Shown piece by piece: positions 53,145 through 63,011 of a stretch of 64,000 nucleotides of DNA (its first letter is position 1; every line of letters begins with the position of its first letter). The stretch covers positions 186,001-250,000 of the forward strand of contig NZ_AMRK01000004.1 in NCBI RefSeq assembly GCF_000299875.1, given 5' to 3'. The DNA comes from Celeribacter baekdonensis B30 (GTDB taxonomy: Bacteria; Pseudomonadota; Alphaproteobacteria; Rhodobacterales; Rhodobacteraceae). Both the position numbers and the translations under genes were made by a program. Below the pieces are notes generated by a model. The model was given only the letters and a program-made list of their open reading frames with translations, was not told the DNA's origin and ran no database searches.

Positions 53145-55352
53145 TTAGAGCGCCCCAAAGCCACAGCTCGTGTCTTTTTTACCGTTCGCGCCATAGGCCC
53201 CAAAGCCGATGGAGAGGGAATAGCTGGTGGTGGGATCAAGGGCTTCGGTGTCGGAATAGCGCCGCGAGACCTTGAAACGGACACGGGCGCATTCATTTTC
53301 GAATTGAAGACCAAGCCCGGTGCGCGTCGCCTCATCCTCGGTGAAATCGTAAAGATATTCGAGGTTGGCGGACCAGTTTTTCGCCAATCGGAAGGAGCCA
53401 TCGAAGCCGAACTCATTGAGCGCCGTGTCGCGATGTTCCATCGCATCGGCCACCACATAGGCGTAAGACGCGCCGAGAGTGTAGCGGGGCCGCATGTAAT
53501 CGAGACGGGTTTCCCATTTGGCCAAATCAAACGCATCATCAAACAAGGACCGGGTTTGAAAGGCGAGGCGGGTATCAAAGCCCGCGTCAAAGGCGATAGA
53601 GGCACCCAAAAGCCAATCCGATTGCGTGGTGGACAGCCCCGAGGCGTCGGAATATTCGGCACTGTCATCGAGATAGAGCACCCGACCGAGGGTGATCTCA
53701 TATTGGGTGGTCTCGGCGTAATGGGCAAAATGCAGACCCGCCGCCGCCGTAACCCCGGTGGCGCGGCGATCCGCGCCGGGAAAGCGGGCGAGGGTCATCA
53801 GATTGCCCTCGTCAAATTCCACAAGGGTCGAATCGGTGTTTGGGACGTCGCCGCCGATGCTGTCAGACCACCCGAGTTGGATCATCGGTTCGATCAGTTC
53901 GGAGGCCCCTGTCGCCGTGGTGCGGGTCAAGGGCCAGCTCAGTTTGCTCTCAAACGACCCGGTGAATCGCGCGACGGTGTCTTCATAGGTTGAATTTTGA
54001 TGCATGGCATAGGCATCGACATAGGCGGCGGCGGTGCTGTCCCATTTCAGCCCCGGCCCGAACACTGCGCTGGTGATCCAGGCCGCCTCGGCACCCAGGC
54101 GCAAGACGTCATAGCCGTCAATATCGACCTCTGAATCGCGATAGGAGGAGGAGGCGGAGAGGCCAAAGGTCAAGGCACCGGGAATGGCGCCCGGATCGAC
54201 CCGGCGTTCATACATGACCTCGCCCAAAAAGAACGGCAACGTGTCTTCGATCCCCAAATCGGCAGCGCGCAAAGTGCGCATATGGATCAACTGCGCATCA
54301 AAGGCCTCGCCTTTGGAATAGCGCGTGAGGGTCAGTTTGGAGGGCAAAAAATCGCCGTCATAAATGCCGTAATCCACCAGATAGGCAATGTCGGAGGCGG
54401 CGCGCAGATCGGCCCCGAATTCAAACCCATTGCCCAGATGCCATGTGCCTTCGGCAAAGAGATAGGCGCGGGTGCCATCGCGGGTGTCGTCCGCACTCAC
54501 CGCGCCGTTCACTTCGATCTCGCCGCGGGCAAAGGCTTGGCGATAGCGCAGGCCCAGCGTGGTGGTTTTGGTGGCGATATAGGGCGAAATCGTCAGATCG
54601 CGGCTGTCGCCCAGTGGGATGAAATAGGGGGTTTCAATCCCGGTGCCCAAGGTGGAATCCGTGCGCAGCTCTGGGATCAAAAAACCGCGCGCGCGTTTGA
54701 GAGTGGGATCGGGAACGCGCAGATGTGGCAACCACAACACCGGGACATCGGCGATGCGCAATTGCGCGTTGGTGAAATAAAGCTGATGCGCCTCACTGTC
54801 GTGGATCACCTCGCTGGCGCGGATTGCCCACAAGGGCACAGGATGGGCGGCGCACACTTCACAGGTCGAGGCGACCGTCTTTGAGAGCCGCAGATAGCGC
54901 CCGTCCACGACATCAAGCCGGGCGGCGGCGAGTTGCAATTGGCGGTCGACGACCATCCGCGCCGAGGTCATGATGCCGTTTTTAAGCCCGGTATCGAGAT
55001 CGGCGCTTGAGGCCAAGATCACCGTGTCACCGCCGCTTTCAGTCAGACGGATCGGGCCGTCGATCTGCAATTGCCCGGTGCTTTGGTTAAAGGTGATCCG
55101 GCTGGCGGTCAGACGCACGTTGCCTTGGATCACTTCGACCGCGCCCGTGGCGATCAGCACAGTGCCATCGAAGCTGACGCTGTCGGCCAAAAGTGCTGTG
55201 GGCAGGGCTTGGTCCTCTTGACTGTCTTGGGCCAAGGCGGCGCCGATTTGCGCGTCCGGCAGGGCCAGACCAAAGCCAAAGCTCAGGGCCAAGGCCAGAG
55301 CCAAACGGGCAGGGCGCAGCGGGCGCTCGGGAGGAAGAGGTGAGACAGTCAT
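53145..55352 (-). CDS. lptD: LPS-assembly protein LptD
   Basis: Outer-membrane barrel that places lipopolysaccharide in the outer leaflet. The 735-residue protein has an N-terminal signal (LARPALALALSFGFGLAL region, residues about 12-34), an OstA-type periplasmic jellyroll (about 50-200: LLADSVSFDGTVLIATGAVEVIQGN), then a long barrel (VLWLPHLRVPDPTLKRARGFLIPEL and repeated aromatic beta-strands) with a Phe-rich end (SIGFGAYGANGK). Cysteines in STCEVCAAHP and near the C-terminus (DTSCGFGAL) may form the disulfides needed for LptE assembly. It starts three bases after the lptG stop and precedes surA by 160 bp. Confidence 0.93.
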   Translation of the reverse strand: MTVSPLPPERPLRPARLALALALSFGFGLALPDAQIGAALAQDSQEDQALPTALLADSVSFDGTVLIATGAVEVIQGNVRLTASRITFNQSTGQLQIDGPIRLTESGGDTVILASSADLDTGLKNGIMTSARMVVDRQLQLAAARLDVVDGRYLRLSKTVASTCEVCAAHPVPLWAIRASEVIHDSEAHQLYFTNAQLRIADVPVLWLPHLRVPDPTLKRARGFLIPELRTDSTLGTGIETPYFIPLGDSRDLTISPYIATKTTTLGLRYRQAFARGEIEVNGAVSADDTRDGTRAYLFAEGTWHLGNGFEFGADLRAASDIAYLVDYGIYDGDFLPSKLTLTRYSKGEAFDAQLIHMRTLRAADLGIEDTLPFFLGEVMYERRVDPGAIPGALTFGLSASSSYRDSEVDIDGYDVLRLGAEAAWITSAVFGPGLKWDSTAAAYVDAYAMHQNSTYEDTVARFTGSFESKLSWPLTRTTATGASELIEPMIQLGWSDSIGGDVPNTDSTLVEFDEGNLMTLARFPGADRRATGVTAAAGLHFAHYAETTQYEITLGRVLYLDDSAEYSDASGLSTTQSDWLLGASIAFDAGFDTRLAFQTRSLFDDAFDLAKWETRLDYMRPRYTLGASYAYVVADAMEHRDTALNEFGFDGSFRLAKNWSANLEYLYDFTEDEATRTGLGLQFENECARVRFKVSRRYSDTEALDPTTSYSLSIGFGAYGANGKKDTSCGFGAL

Positions 55353-55355
55353 GGC

Positions 55356-56453
55356 CTATCCATCCTCCAAATGCAGCAGCAGCGCAAGAGAGGCAAAAAT
55401 CACCGCCATCGGCGGGCCCCATGCCGCCAAAGAGATCGGCAAAAGCCCGTTTTGCCCCAAAATGATCGCGAAAGAGCGTAGAAAGAAAAAGGCAAAGGCC
55501 AGGATGATCGCTGTCACCACCAAGGTCGAGGTCCGCCCCAGCCGGGTGTGACGCATGGTGAACCCGGCCCCGATCAACAGCATGGCGACAAAGGTAAAGG
55601 GCAGGGCCAATTCGCTTTGCAGCCACATTTTATAGCTGCGCGCCGAAAAACCTGCGGTTTCCAACTTTTTGATATAGCCCGACATATCCCAGATCGACAC
55701 GGCTTGCGGGGTGCCAAAGCGGTCCTGGATTTCCGCAAGGGTCAGCGTGGTGTTGAGTGTCAGTGTGTCGTGATAGGTCGCCGCCGCCTCTGGGTTGGCG
55801 GCCCCCAAAAGCGGCCAGCGTTTGGCGTTCACAAGCTGCCATTGTCCGCCTTTGATGCGCGCCTCTTCCGCTTCGATCCGATAGAGCGGCAGGCCCGCTT
55901 TGGCAAAGCCGATAAAGCTGACGTCGAACAATTCGGAGCCATCCAGATTGGACCGCGTGGCGCGGATCACCATTTGGCCGTCTTGCGAGCCTTCCCGCAG
56001 CCAGAGCCCTTCGTCCGAGACCGAAAACACCTGACGCTCGCCTTTGAGATAAAGCGCTGAGCGGGTTTCAAAGCTGCGCGCGGTGGTCGACGCCACCGGG
56101 TTCAACACCGCAACCGACAAGAGACCAAACAGAAAGACCACCACCACCAGCGGCAGCAAGGACCGCAACGCCGAGCGCCCGGAGGCCCGAGAGACGACCA
56201 GTTCCGAGGAGCGCGCCAGCCCGAGAAACAACACCAGCGTCGCAATCACCACGATGATTGGCAGTATATCATAGATCGTGCGCGGCAGGCGCAGCAAAGC
56301 CATGGAAAAAATCGCCATAGATCCAATGTCGAGGCCAGAGAAATTGCGGATTTGATCGAGGCTTTCGACCATCACGATCAGCCCGGCGAAAATCGCCATG
56401 ACGATCAGCAAAGCCCGCAAAAACCGGCGGGCGAAATAGAGATCAAGCCTCAT
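55356..56453 (-). CDS. lptG: LPS export permease LptG
   Basis: Inner-membrane half of the LptB2FG transporter. The 365-residue protein has the YjgP/YjgQ layout: membrane helices at about 10-30, 55-80 and 90-115, a periplasmic jellyroll (SDEGLWLREGSQDGQMVIRATRSNLDGSELFDVSF), and three C-terminal helices (LALPFTFVAMLLIGAGF, VVTAIILAFAFFFLRS). Start 56453 (MRLDLYFARRFLRALL) is conserved; a longer upstream frame is spurious. It overlaps lptF by four bases (ATGA), and lptD starts three bases after its stop. LptF and LptG are separated only by this order, by analogy with relatives. Confidence 0.92.
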   Translation of the reverse strand: MRLDLYFARRFLRALLIVMAIFAGLIVMVESLDQIRNFSGLDIGSMAIFSMALLRLPRTIYDILPIIVVIATLVLFLGLARSSELVVSRASGRSALRSLLPLVVVVFLFGLLSVAVLNPVASTTARSFETRSALYLKGERQVFSVSDEGLWLREGSQDGQMVIRATRSNLDGSELFDVSFIGFAKAGLPLYRIEAEEARIKGGQWQLVNAKRWPLLGAANPEAAATYHDTLTLNTTLTLAEIQDRFGTPQAVSIWDMSGYIKKLETAGFSARSYKMWLQSELALPFTFVAMLLIGAGFTMRHTRLGRTSTLVVTAIILAFAFFFLRSFAIILGQNGLLPISLAAWGPPMAVIFASLALLLHLEDG

Positions 56454-57592
56454 GATGCGCTCCCCAAACCGGGCGCGCGGCGCAGGCGCGGATGGGCGGC
56501 TTTCCACAGCAAGGCCCATGACATGCCAAGTCCCAAAAGCGTGGCGAAATATCGAAACGGCCAAAGCCGCGCGTCATTGTCAATCATCCCTTCGAGCGTG
56601 TTGTCGATGGACTTGACCACCACCAAAAGCACGATGGCGACCAAAATCTGTCGCCACAGGCCAAAGCGCGAAAATCCGCCGACGATCAGCGTGCCAAAGC
56701 CGATCAGGCTGATCGCGACGCTCTGAAGGGCTTTGTTCATACGCATATTGGCCTCGGCGATCATGCCATCTTTGCTGACTCCGGTGTCGGCCTGAAGCGC
56801 GGGGTTTGCGCGCAACAGATCAAATGTGGTGGTCGCGCGGATCGAACGTGTCCCGGCCACATCGGTGTTTATCAGGCCACCAAGCCCATAGGCGAAACTG
56901 TCAAAACGGGTGACGGAGAGACGTTTGCCGCTGAACTCATAGGTCTGCGCCATGCCATCAAACATCAACAACATCGGCGCGCCGTTTTCGGTGCTGCCAT
57001 CGCCTTTGACGATCAGGGCGCGCGACGCCATAAAGCTTTGGCGCTGGCTCGCATCACGGCTGTTGGACAGGTAGATATCTTCCAATTCGCCCGCCGCCGA
57101 AATGTTGCGCACATAAAAGGTGATGCCCTTGGTCGGGTGGACAAATGTGCCCTCGGTCAACAGCCGCGCGGTGACATCGCGGGCAATCTCGCTGCGGCGC
57201 ATGTCCAGTTCTTGCACGGAAAGCGGCACCAACACATGGGCCAAGATCGCCACCATCGCGGCCACGATAAGGCTAAAGAAAAACACCGGGCGCGCGAGGC
57301 GATAAGGCGAATAGCCCGCCGCCTGAACCACCACCAACTCCGATTCTGCCGACAAACGGTTGGTGACATAGACCGTGGCGGCAAAGGCCGCAATCGGTAA
57401 CAGATTGACCAGGATCGTTGGCAGGGACAACAGCGTGAGTTGCAAAAACACCGAGGCCGATTGACCATCGCCCATCAGCCAATCCAAAAGGCTCACCGCC
57501 TTGTTGACCCAGAACACCAAAGCCAGAACGAGCGAGAAAAACCCGAACAGCATCAGCAATTGCTGAAGCATGTATTTGTCGAATCTTCCCAA
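56450..57592 (-). CDS. lptF: LPS export permease LptF
   Basis: Second permease of the LptB2FG complex. The 380-residue protein shares the fold of LptG: N-terminal helices (MLQQLLMLFGFFSLVLALVFWV), a 'GYSPYRLARPVFFFSLIVAAMVAI' helix typical of this subunit, a periplasmic domain (VHPTKGITFYVRNISAAGELEDIYLSNSRD), and C-terminal helices (ALQSVAISLIGFGTLIVGGF). The start is GTG or ATG at 57592. It is the first gene of the lptF-lptG-lptD-surA-pdxA-rsmA run, which should be transcribed from the region divergent with pepA. Confidence 0.92.
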   Translation of the reverse strand: MGRFDKYMLQQLLMLFGFFSLVLALVFWVNKAVSLLDWLMGDGQSASVFLQLTLLSLPTILVNLLPIAAFAATVYVTNRLSAESELVVVQAAGYSPYRLARPVFFFSLIVAAMVAILAHVLVPLSVQELDMRRSEIARDVTARLLTEGTFVHPTKGITFYVRNISAAGELEDIYLSNSRDASQRQSFMASRALIVKGDGSTENGAPMLLMFDGMAQTYEFSGKRLSVTRFDSFAYGLGGLINTDVAGTRSIRATTTFDLLRANPALQADTGVSKDGMIAEANMRMNKALQSVAISLIGFGTLIVGGFSRFGLWRQILVAIVLLVVVKSIDNTLEGMIDNDARLWPFRYFATLLGLGMSWALLWKAAHPRLRRAPGLGSAS

Positions 57593-57771
57593 ACGCGTTC
57601 CCCAAGACCACTGACAGATTGCGCGGACTTTATCGCGCCGAGAGGACGGGAGAAACCCGTAATCTCGCTCTGGTCACCGCCGCCTTTGAGGTCTACCTAT
57701 AGTGCGAGCGCCAAAGGGACGGTGAGCTGTCCCATCGGCACAGACGCGACACATTCGACAAAGGATTCCCG

Positions 57772-59238
57772 ATGACCCAACCCGTTAAGCCGACAGTTGC
57801 TGCCCTTGATCTTGATGCCATCGCCACCGCAAGCGGGCGTGTCGCCGTTGTGGTGAGCCCGGAGGGCACGCTGGGCCAAGCCGCCCGCCGCATCAACCGT
57901 TTGAGCAAAGGCGCGCTGGCGCGGTTCGTGGAAAGCGATGCGTTTGAGGAGATGGCCGAAGGCGAGGGCAAAGATTTGGCCTATCCGGCGGGCATGGCGG
58001 CCGAGGCGATTCAGGTGGTGAAACTGTCCAATCAGGCCTCTGTTGAATTGGCGCGCAAGGCGGGTGCTGCGATTGGGGATGCGGTCACAAAAGCGGGCGC
58101 TTTGGTGCTGCCCGGTAGTGTCAAACGCGTCGAAGAGCTGGCGTTGGGCGTGGCGCTCAAGCATTACAAATTCTCCGATCACATGGGCGACGGCCCGGCC
58201 AAGGACATCCCCGAGGTGACGATTGCCGTGACCAAACCCGAGACCGTCGATCTCTCCACCATCGAGGCGCTGAGCGAGGGCGTGTTCTTCACCCGCGATC
58301 TGGTGATGGAGCCATCCAACATCCTCAATACCACCGAATTCGCCAACCGTCTCAAAGCCTTGGAGGCCTTGGGTCTTGAGGTTGAAGTGCTGGAAGAGGC
58401 CGATCTCGAAGCCTTGGGGATGCGCACGCTTTTGGCCGTGGGCCAAGGGTCGACCAGCCCGTCGAAAGTGGTTGTGATGCAATGGAAGGGCGGCAAGGAC
58501 GAAGCTCCATTGGCTCTTGTCGGCAAGGGCGTGGTGTTTGACACTGGCGGGATTTCGATCAAACCGGCGGCTGGCATGGAAGACATGACCATGGACATGG
58601 GCGGCGCGGGTGTTGTCGCGGGCGTGATGAAGTCGCTGGCCCTGCGCAAAGCCGCCGCCAATGTGGTGGGCATTGTCGGCATCGTTGAAAATATGCCCGA
58701 TGGCAACGCGACCCGTCCGGGCGATGTGGTCCGTTCGATGAAAGGCGACACGGTTGAGATCATCAACACCGACGCCGAGGGCCGTTTGGTTCTGGCCGAT
58801 GTGTTGTGGTATGCCCAAGACCGTTTTGCGCCCCGCGCCATGGTCAATTTGGCCACGCTCACCGGCGCCATCATCATCGGTCTCGGCCATGAGAACGCGG
58901 GCGTCTTCTCCAACGATGATCCGTTCTGCAACGCGTTTCTCAAAGCGGCCAGCGCGGAGGGCGAGGGCGCATGGCGGATGCCGATGGGCGCGAATTACGA
59001 CAAGATGCTCAAATCCGATGTTGCGGATATGAAAAACGTCGGCGACCGGGCGGCCGGGTCGATCACTGCGGCGCAATTTCTCAAACGCTTTGTCAAAGAC
59101 GAAACCCCTTGGATTCACCTCGACATCGCGGGCGTGGCTTTGACGAAAACTCCGACCACTCTGGCCCCGAAAGGCGCGACAGGTTGGGGCGTTTTGGCGC
59201 TCAACCGCCTTGTCGATGACATGAATAAAGAGGCTTAA
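57772..59238 (+). CDS. pepA: Leucyl aminopeptidase (M17)
   Basis: Zinc/manganese exopeptidase that removes N-terminal residues. The 488-residue protein has LVGKGVVFDTGGISIKPAAGMEDMTMDMGGAG with the metal-binding Lys and Asp, and the M17 signature NTDAEGRL (residues 332-339). Arg338 in NTDAEGRL is the catalytic bicarbonate ligand. The C-terminal WIHLDIAGVALTKTPTTLAPKGATGWGV is intact. It precedes holC by six bases and is divergent from lptF. Confidence 0.96.
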   Translation: MTQPVKPTVAALDLDAIATASGRVAVVVSPEGTLGQAARRINRLSKGALARFVESDAFEEMAEGEGKDLAYPAGMAAEAIQVVKLSNQASVELARKAGAAIGDAVTKAGALVLPGSVKRVEELALGVALKHYKFSDHMGDGPAKDIPEVTIAVTKPETVDLSTIEALSEGVFFTRDLVMEPSNILNTTEFANRLKALEALGLEVEVLEEADLEALGMRTLLAVGQGSTSPSKVVVMQWKGGKDEAPLALVGKGVVFDTGGISIKPAAGMEDMTMDMGGAGVVAGVMKSLALRKAAANVVGIVGIVENMPDGNATRPGDVVRSMKGDTVEIINTDAEGRLVLADVLWYAQDRFAPRAMVNLATLTGAIIIGLGHENAGVFSNDDPFCNAFLKAASAEGEGAWRMPMGANYDKMLKSDVADMKNVGDRAAGSITAAQFLKRFVKDETPWIHLDIAGVALTKTPTTLAPKGATGWGVLALNRLVDDMNKEA

Positions 59239-59244
59239 TCCCTT

Positions 59245-59697
59245 ATGGGCGCTGCCTTTTTCTATCACTTGACCCAAGCGCCTCTGGCCGTGACCCTGGC
59301 CAGCCTGTCGGAGAAATCTCTCGCGGCAGGCTGGCGGGTTGAGGTCCGGGGGCGCTCGGAACAGACGCTTGCGGCGCTTGATACCGCGCTTTGGGCGCGC
59401 GACGGGTTTTTACCGCATGGTTTGGCAAATGGGCCGCATGATGCCGATCAACCCATTCTGTTGACGCTCGCGCCGGGGACCAATCGGGCCTCCTGCATCA
59501 TGAGTGTCGGTGGTGCCGAGATCAGTGCCGACGAGGTCGCCCGCGCGGATCGGGTCTGTATCCTGTTTGACGGTCACGACCCGGAGGCGGTGCAACAGGC
59601 GCGGGTGCAATGGAAATCGCTGACAGGCGCGGGGGCACAGGCGCAATACTGGTCCGAGGAAAGTGGCAGATGGGAAAAGAAGGCCGAAAGCGCGTGA
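59245..59697 (+). CDS. holC: DNA polymerase III, chi subunit
   Basis: Clamp-loader subunit linking DNA polymerase III to SSB. The 150-residue protein has FYHLTQAPLAVTLASLSEKSLAAGWRVEVRG at the start, TLAALDTALWARDGFLPHGLAN in the middle and VCILFDGHDPEAVQQARVQWKSL later, matching the chi fold. pepA-holC is a common pair in alphaproteobacteria. It ends 19 bases before the stop of a convergent gene. Confidence 0.9.
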   Translation: MGAAFFYHLTQAPLAVTLASLSEKSLAAGWRVEVRGRSEQTLAALDTALWARDGFLPHGLANGPHDADQPILLTLAPGTNRASCIMSVGGAEISADEVARADRVCILFDGHDPEAVQQARVQWKSLTGAGAQAQYWSEESGRWEKKAESA

Positions 59698-59715
59698 CGC
59701 TTTGCCGTGACCGGC

Positions 59716-60294
59716 TTAGCGGGTCAAAATCAACTTATCCTGTTTGATTTCAATGCGATCATAGCGGCGCAGGTAATCCATCCCCAAGAGCGATCCAAAC
59801 AGATCGCCATCAGTGACATAGGCGCGGACCCGGTCGTCCTGGATGCCGCCCAAACTCAATGTGTCGATCTTGACCGGGGCGGTGCGCACGGTGCCATTGG
59901 CGGTCTGAGCGCGGCCAGTAAAGGTCAGATCGTCGACATTGATCCCGGCGCGTTCGGCGTCTTTGAGCGAGAGCACCACATTGGACGCGCCGGTATCGAC
60001 CAAAAACTCAACGGGTGCGCCGTTGACGATAGCGGTGAGTGAAAAATGCCCGCTTTGATCGCGATCGACCTGAATCACGCCATCGCCTCGGATGATTTGC
60101 GCCGGGGCAAGGCGCGGCCGCACGTCCTGCCACAGCCCGACCGCCGCCAAAGCACCGATAAAAATCAACGCCCAAAGCGCGGCATGGCGCAACACCTGCC
60201 CCAGATTGCGGCGGTTGGCGACAATGTAATAAAATCCAACCGCCCCCAAGAGGAGCGACAGATAAAGAATGCGGGCGGTGTCAAAGCTGTCCAT
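59716..60294 (-). CDS. Membrane-anchored retropepsin-like aspartic protease
   Basis: A 192-residue protein of the TIGR02281-type clan AA group. Two membrane helices (about 8-26 and 38-54) precede a single retropepsin domain with the active-site motif FLVDTGASNVVLS (Asp100). One such domain must dimerise to form a full protease. The C-terminal GSLLGMDYLRRYDRIEIKQDKLILTR is the second conserved block. Start 60294 gives MDSFDTARILYLSL; a longer start is not supported. The domain should face the periplasm. Substrate is unknown. Confidence 0.85.
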   Translation of the reverse strand: MDSFDTARILYLSLLLGAVGFYYIVANRRNLGQVLRHAALWALIFIGALAAVGLWQDVRPRLAPAQIIRGDGVIQVDRDQSGHFSLTAIVNGAPVEFLVDTGASNVVLSLKDAERAGINVDDLTFTGRAQTANGTVRTAPVKIDTLSLGGIQDDRVRAYVTDGDLFGSLLGMDYLRRYDRIEIKQDKLILTR

Positions 60295-60368
60295 GGGGTA
60301 TAGATAGGGTGTGTTTTCGGATTTGTCAGCGTGACACAGGCGCCAGTCACGCAACTATCAGGTAAATG

Positions 60369-60992
60369 TTAGAAAAACACCGCTTTGAGCCCGTCAATGA
60401 CGAATTGCACGGAGAGCGCAGCCAAGAGCATCCCCATCAACCGCGTCACCACATTGATGCCCGTCGCGCCCAAAATCCGCTCCATCGCGGTGCTCATCAC
60501 AAAGAAAAACAGCACCACCAAAAGCACGGCCAACAAGACGCCAAGGACGAAAAACACGCCACTGACTCCCTCGGATTGATCAATCAGCAAGATCATCGAC
60601 GTGATCGCCCCCGGACCGGCCAAAAGCGGTGTAGCCAGCGGAAAGACCGACGGGTCTTCGACCGGTTGATGTTCGGGGTGCTGGGCGTGTTCTTCGCGCC
60701 GTTTCGAACGTTTTTCAAACAACATCTCAAGCGCGGTCAAAAATAACAAAAGCCCGCCCGCGATGCGAAAGGCCGGCATGGAGATGCCAACAAAGGTCAG
60801 GACGTGGTCGCCAAACAGGCCAAACACCGTCAGGATCACAAAGGCAATCGTCACCGCGCGCAGGCCCACGGCCCGCCGATGCGCGGCCGAGGCCCCGGGC
60901 GTGAGTGCCACGAACAGCGGCGCGAGCCCGATCGGATCAATGATCACGAACAGGGTCAAAAACGCGGTGATGAGGGTTTGCAGCTCCATCAA
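60369..60992 (-). CDS. MarC-family integral membrane protein
   Basis: A 207-residue protein with six hydrophobic helices and the family stretches LFVIIDPIGLAPLFVALTPGAS near the N-terminus, GISMPAFRIAGGLLLFLTALEMLF, and PLATPLLAGPGAITSMILLID. MarC was once thought to give multidrug resistance but this was not upheld, so its role is open. The acidic loop HAQHPEHQPVEDPS lies between helices three and four. It is just downstream, by nine bases, of the ABC-F gene on the same strand and is probably co-transcribed. Confidence 0.88.
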   Translation of the reverse strand: MMELQTLITAFLTLFVIIDPIGLAPLFVALTPGASAAHRRAVGLRAVTIAFVILTVFGLFGDHVLTFVGISMPAFRIAGGLLLFLTALEMLFEKRSKRREEHAQHPEHQPVEDPSVFPLATPLLAGPGAITSMILLIDQSEGVSGVFFVLGVLLAVLLVVLFFFVMSTAMERILGATGINVVTRLMGMLLAALSVQFVIDGLKAVFF

Positions 60993-61001
60993 AGACCTGT
61001 C

Positions 61002-62855
61002 TTAACCGTTTGCTTTTTCTAGTTTTTCAAGCGCATCCATCCAAAGAGATTCCGCGCGTTCCAACGCGTCGACCACTTCGGAATATTTCTTTTGCCAAAT
61101 CACGGCGGCCTCTTTGTCTTCGTAAAGCGCCGGGTTGGCCAGTTTGATCTGTAGCTTCTTGCTCATGTCATTGAGCTTGCCAACACGCTCCTCGCATTTG
61201 CGAATCTCGGCCTTATAGGCTTGGATTTCCTCGCGGCTGGCTTTTTTTGCCGGGGCGGTCTGTTTTGTGGCCTTCTTGGCCTCTTTCGGCTTGTCATCGC
61301 CGGTCAACAACAGGCGACGATAGGCGTCGAGATCGTCCTCATAGGGGGCGACCCGACCGTCTTTCACCAGCCACAGCCGATCCGCCACCAGCGACAGCAA
61401 ATGCATGTCGTGGCTGACCAAGACAACCGCGCCCGTATAGGCTGTCAGCGCCTCAACCAGCGCCTCGCGGCTTTCGATGTCGAGGTGGTTGGTCGGCTCA
61501 TCGAGGATCAACAAATGCGGCGCATCAAGCGTGGCCAGAAGCAGCGACAAACGCGCTTTTTGCCCACCGGACAAGCGCCCGACTTCGGTGTCCGCCTGAT
61601 CCGCGCCAAGGCCAAATCCGGCCAGTTTGGCGCGCAGTTTTGGCCCCAACATGCCGGGGATAGCGCTTTGAAGGTGCTGCAGCGGCGTCTCATCGAGATA
61701 GAGCTCATCGACCTGATGCTGTGCAAAGAAACCGATGCGCAATTTGTTGTGCTGCACCATCTTGCCGCCCATCGGCGCGAGGCGGTTGGACAGCAGTTTC
61801 GAGAGCGTCGATTTGCCCTCGCCGTTGCGACCCAAAAGCGCGATCCGGTCGTCTTGGTCGATGCGCAGATCGAGCTTGCCGAGGATTTGTTTTCCATCGT
61901 AACCCACGGATGCGTTTTCCATGTTGATGATCGGTGGCGACAGTTCTTCGGGTTCTGGGAAAGAGAACACCACCCGCGCCGCATCTTCGGGTGCTGTGAT
62001 TTTCTCCATTTTTTCCAGCATCTTAACGCGGGACTGCGCCTGTTTTGCTTTCGAGGCCTTGGCTTTGAACCGATCGACAAAACTTTGCAGGTGCTCACGC
62101 GCCGCGTCTTGTTTTTTCGCCGCCGCCGCCTGAACCGCGCGCTGTGCGGCGCGGGTTTTGGCGAAATCATCATAGCCGCCCGTATAAAGCGTCAGTTTTT
62201 TGCTCTCGAGGTGCAAAATGCCGCCCACGGCGCGGTTCAAAAGTGCGCGGTCGTGGGAGATCAACAACACCGTATGTGGGTAGCGGCCAAGGTAGCTTTC
62301 CAGCCACAAAGCGCCCTCAAGATCGAGGTAGTTGGTCGGCTCATCAAGAAGCAGAAGGTCGGGCTGTGAGAACAACACGCCCGCCAGCGCCACACGCATC
62401 CGCCAGCCGCCGGAAAAGGCGGAGCAGGGCATGTGAATTTCTTCTTCGGTGAATCCCAGACCTTTGAGAATGCTGGAGGCGCGGCCTTCGGCAGACCAGG
62501 CGTCAATATCGGCCAAACGGGTCTGAATTTCGGCAATCCGATGCGGGTCGGTTGCGGTCTCGGATTCGGCCATCAGGCTTTCGCGTTCGACATCGGCCGC
62601 CAACACCGTGTTCACCAGTGAGACCTCATTGCCCGGCACCTCTTGGGCCACGCCACCGATGCGGGCGCGAGCGGGCATTTCGATCACGCCACCTTCAAGG
62701 ACCAATTCGCCCCGAATGATGCGAAACAGGGTGGTCTTGCCGGCGCCATTGCGACCGACAATCCCGACCTTGTGGCCGGTGGGAATGGTGGCGGAGGCAT
62801 TCTCGATCAGAGTGCGGCCGTCAACGGAATAGGTGATATCGCGAATTTTCAACAT
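61002..62855 (-). CDS. ABC-F family ATPase (YheS-like)
   Basis: The second duplicated ABC-F ATPase in the window, 617 residues, acting on ribosomes by family analogy. It has Walker A GRNGAGKTT (residues about 29-37) and GRNGEGKST, signatures CSAFSGGWRMRVALAGVL and RLSGGQKARLSLLL, and Walker B LLDEPTNYLDLEGALWLE and ILDEPTNHLDIESREALV. The linker (AAAKKQDAAREHLQSFVDRFKAKASKAKQAQSRVKMLEKM) and the C-terminal Lys-rich coiled coil fit YheS more than Uup or EttA. The start could be the ATG at 62855 or 62867. Confidence 0.9.
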   Translation of the reverse strand: MLKIRDITYSVDGRTLIENASATIPTGHKVGIVGRNGAGKTTLFRIIRGELVLEGGVIEMPARARIGGVAQEVPGNEVSLVNTVLAADVERESLMAESETATDPHRIAEIQTRLADIDAWSAEGRASSILKGLGFTEEEIHMPCSAFSGGWRMRVALAGVLFSQPDLLLLDEPTNYLDLEGALWLESYLGRYPHTVLLISHDRALLNRAVGGILHLESKKLTLYTGGYDDFAKTRAAQRAVQAAAAKKQDAAREHLQSFVDRFKAKASKAKQAQSRVKMLEKMEKITAPEDAARVVFSFPEPEELSPPIINMENASVGYDGKQILGKLDLRIDQDDRIALLGRNGEGKSTLSKLLSNRLAPMGGKMVQHNKLRIGFFAQHQVDELYLDETPLQHLQSAIPGMLGPKLRAKLAGFGLGADQADTEVGRLSGGQKARLSLLLATLDAPHLLILDEPTNHLDIESREALVEALTAYTGAVVLVSHDMHLLSLVADRLWLVKDGRVAPYEDDLDAYRRLLLTGDDKPKEAKKATKQTAPAKKASREEIQAYKAEIRKCEERVGKLNDMSKKLQIKLANPALYEDKEAAVIWQKKYSEVVDALERAESLWMDALEKLEKANG

Positions 62856-63011
62856 GTGGCGAGCCATGCCTGAGACTGCGGCGAAGGTCAATCACCGCTT
62901 TTCAAACTCTGCTTTTCAAAGCCGCCCACCCGTGCTATCCGGCGCGCAATCTTCGGGTGCGGGTTCGCTTGTGCCCGGTTCCCTTAAAAACCGATCCAAG
63001 AGGTTCCTCCC

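Noticed and set aside
52985-53728. Upstream in-frame extension of surA by 248 codons
   Set aside because: It runs through the 3' part of lptD in another frame and before the signal peptide, so it is not coding.
57697-59277. Long open frame antisense to pepA (526 residues)
   Set aside because: Same cause: it overlaps a complete M17 aminopeptidase with an intact signature, and shows no domain or ribosome site.
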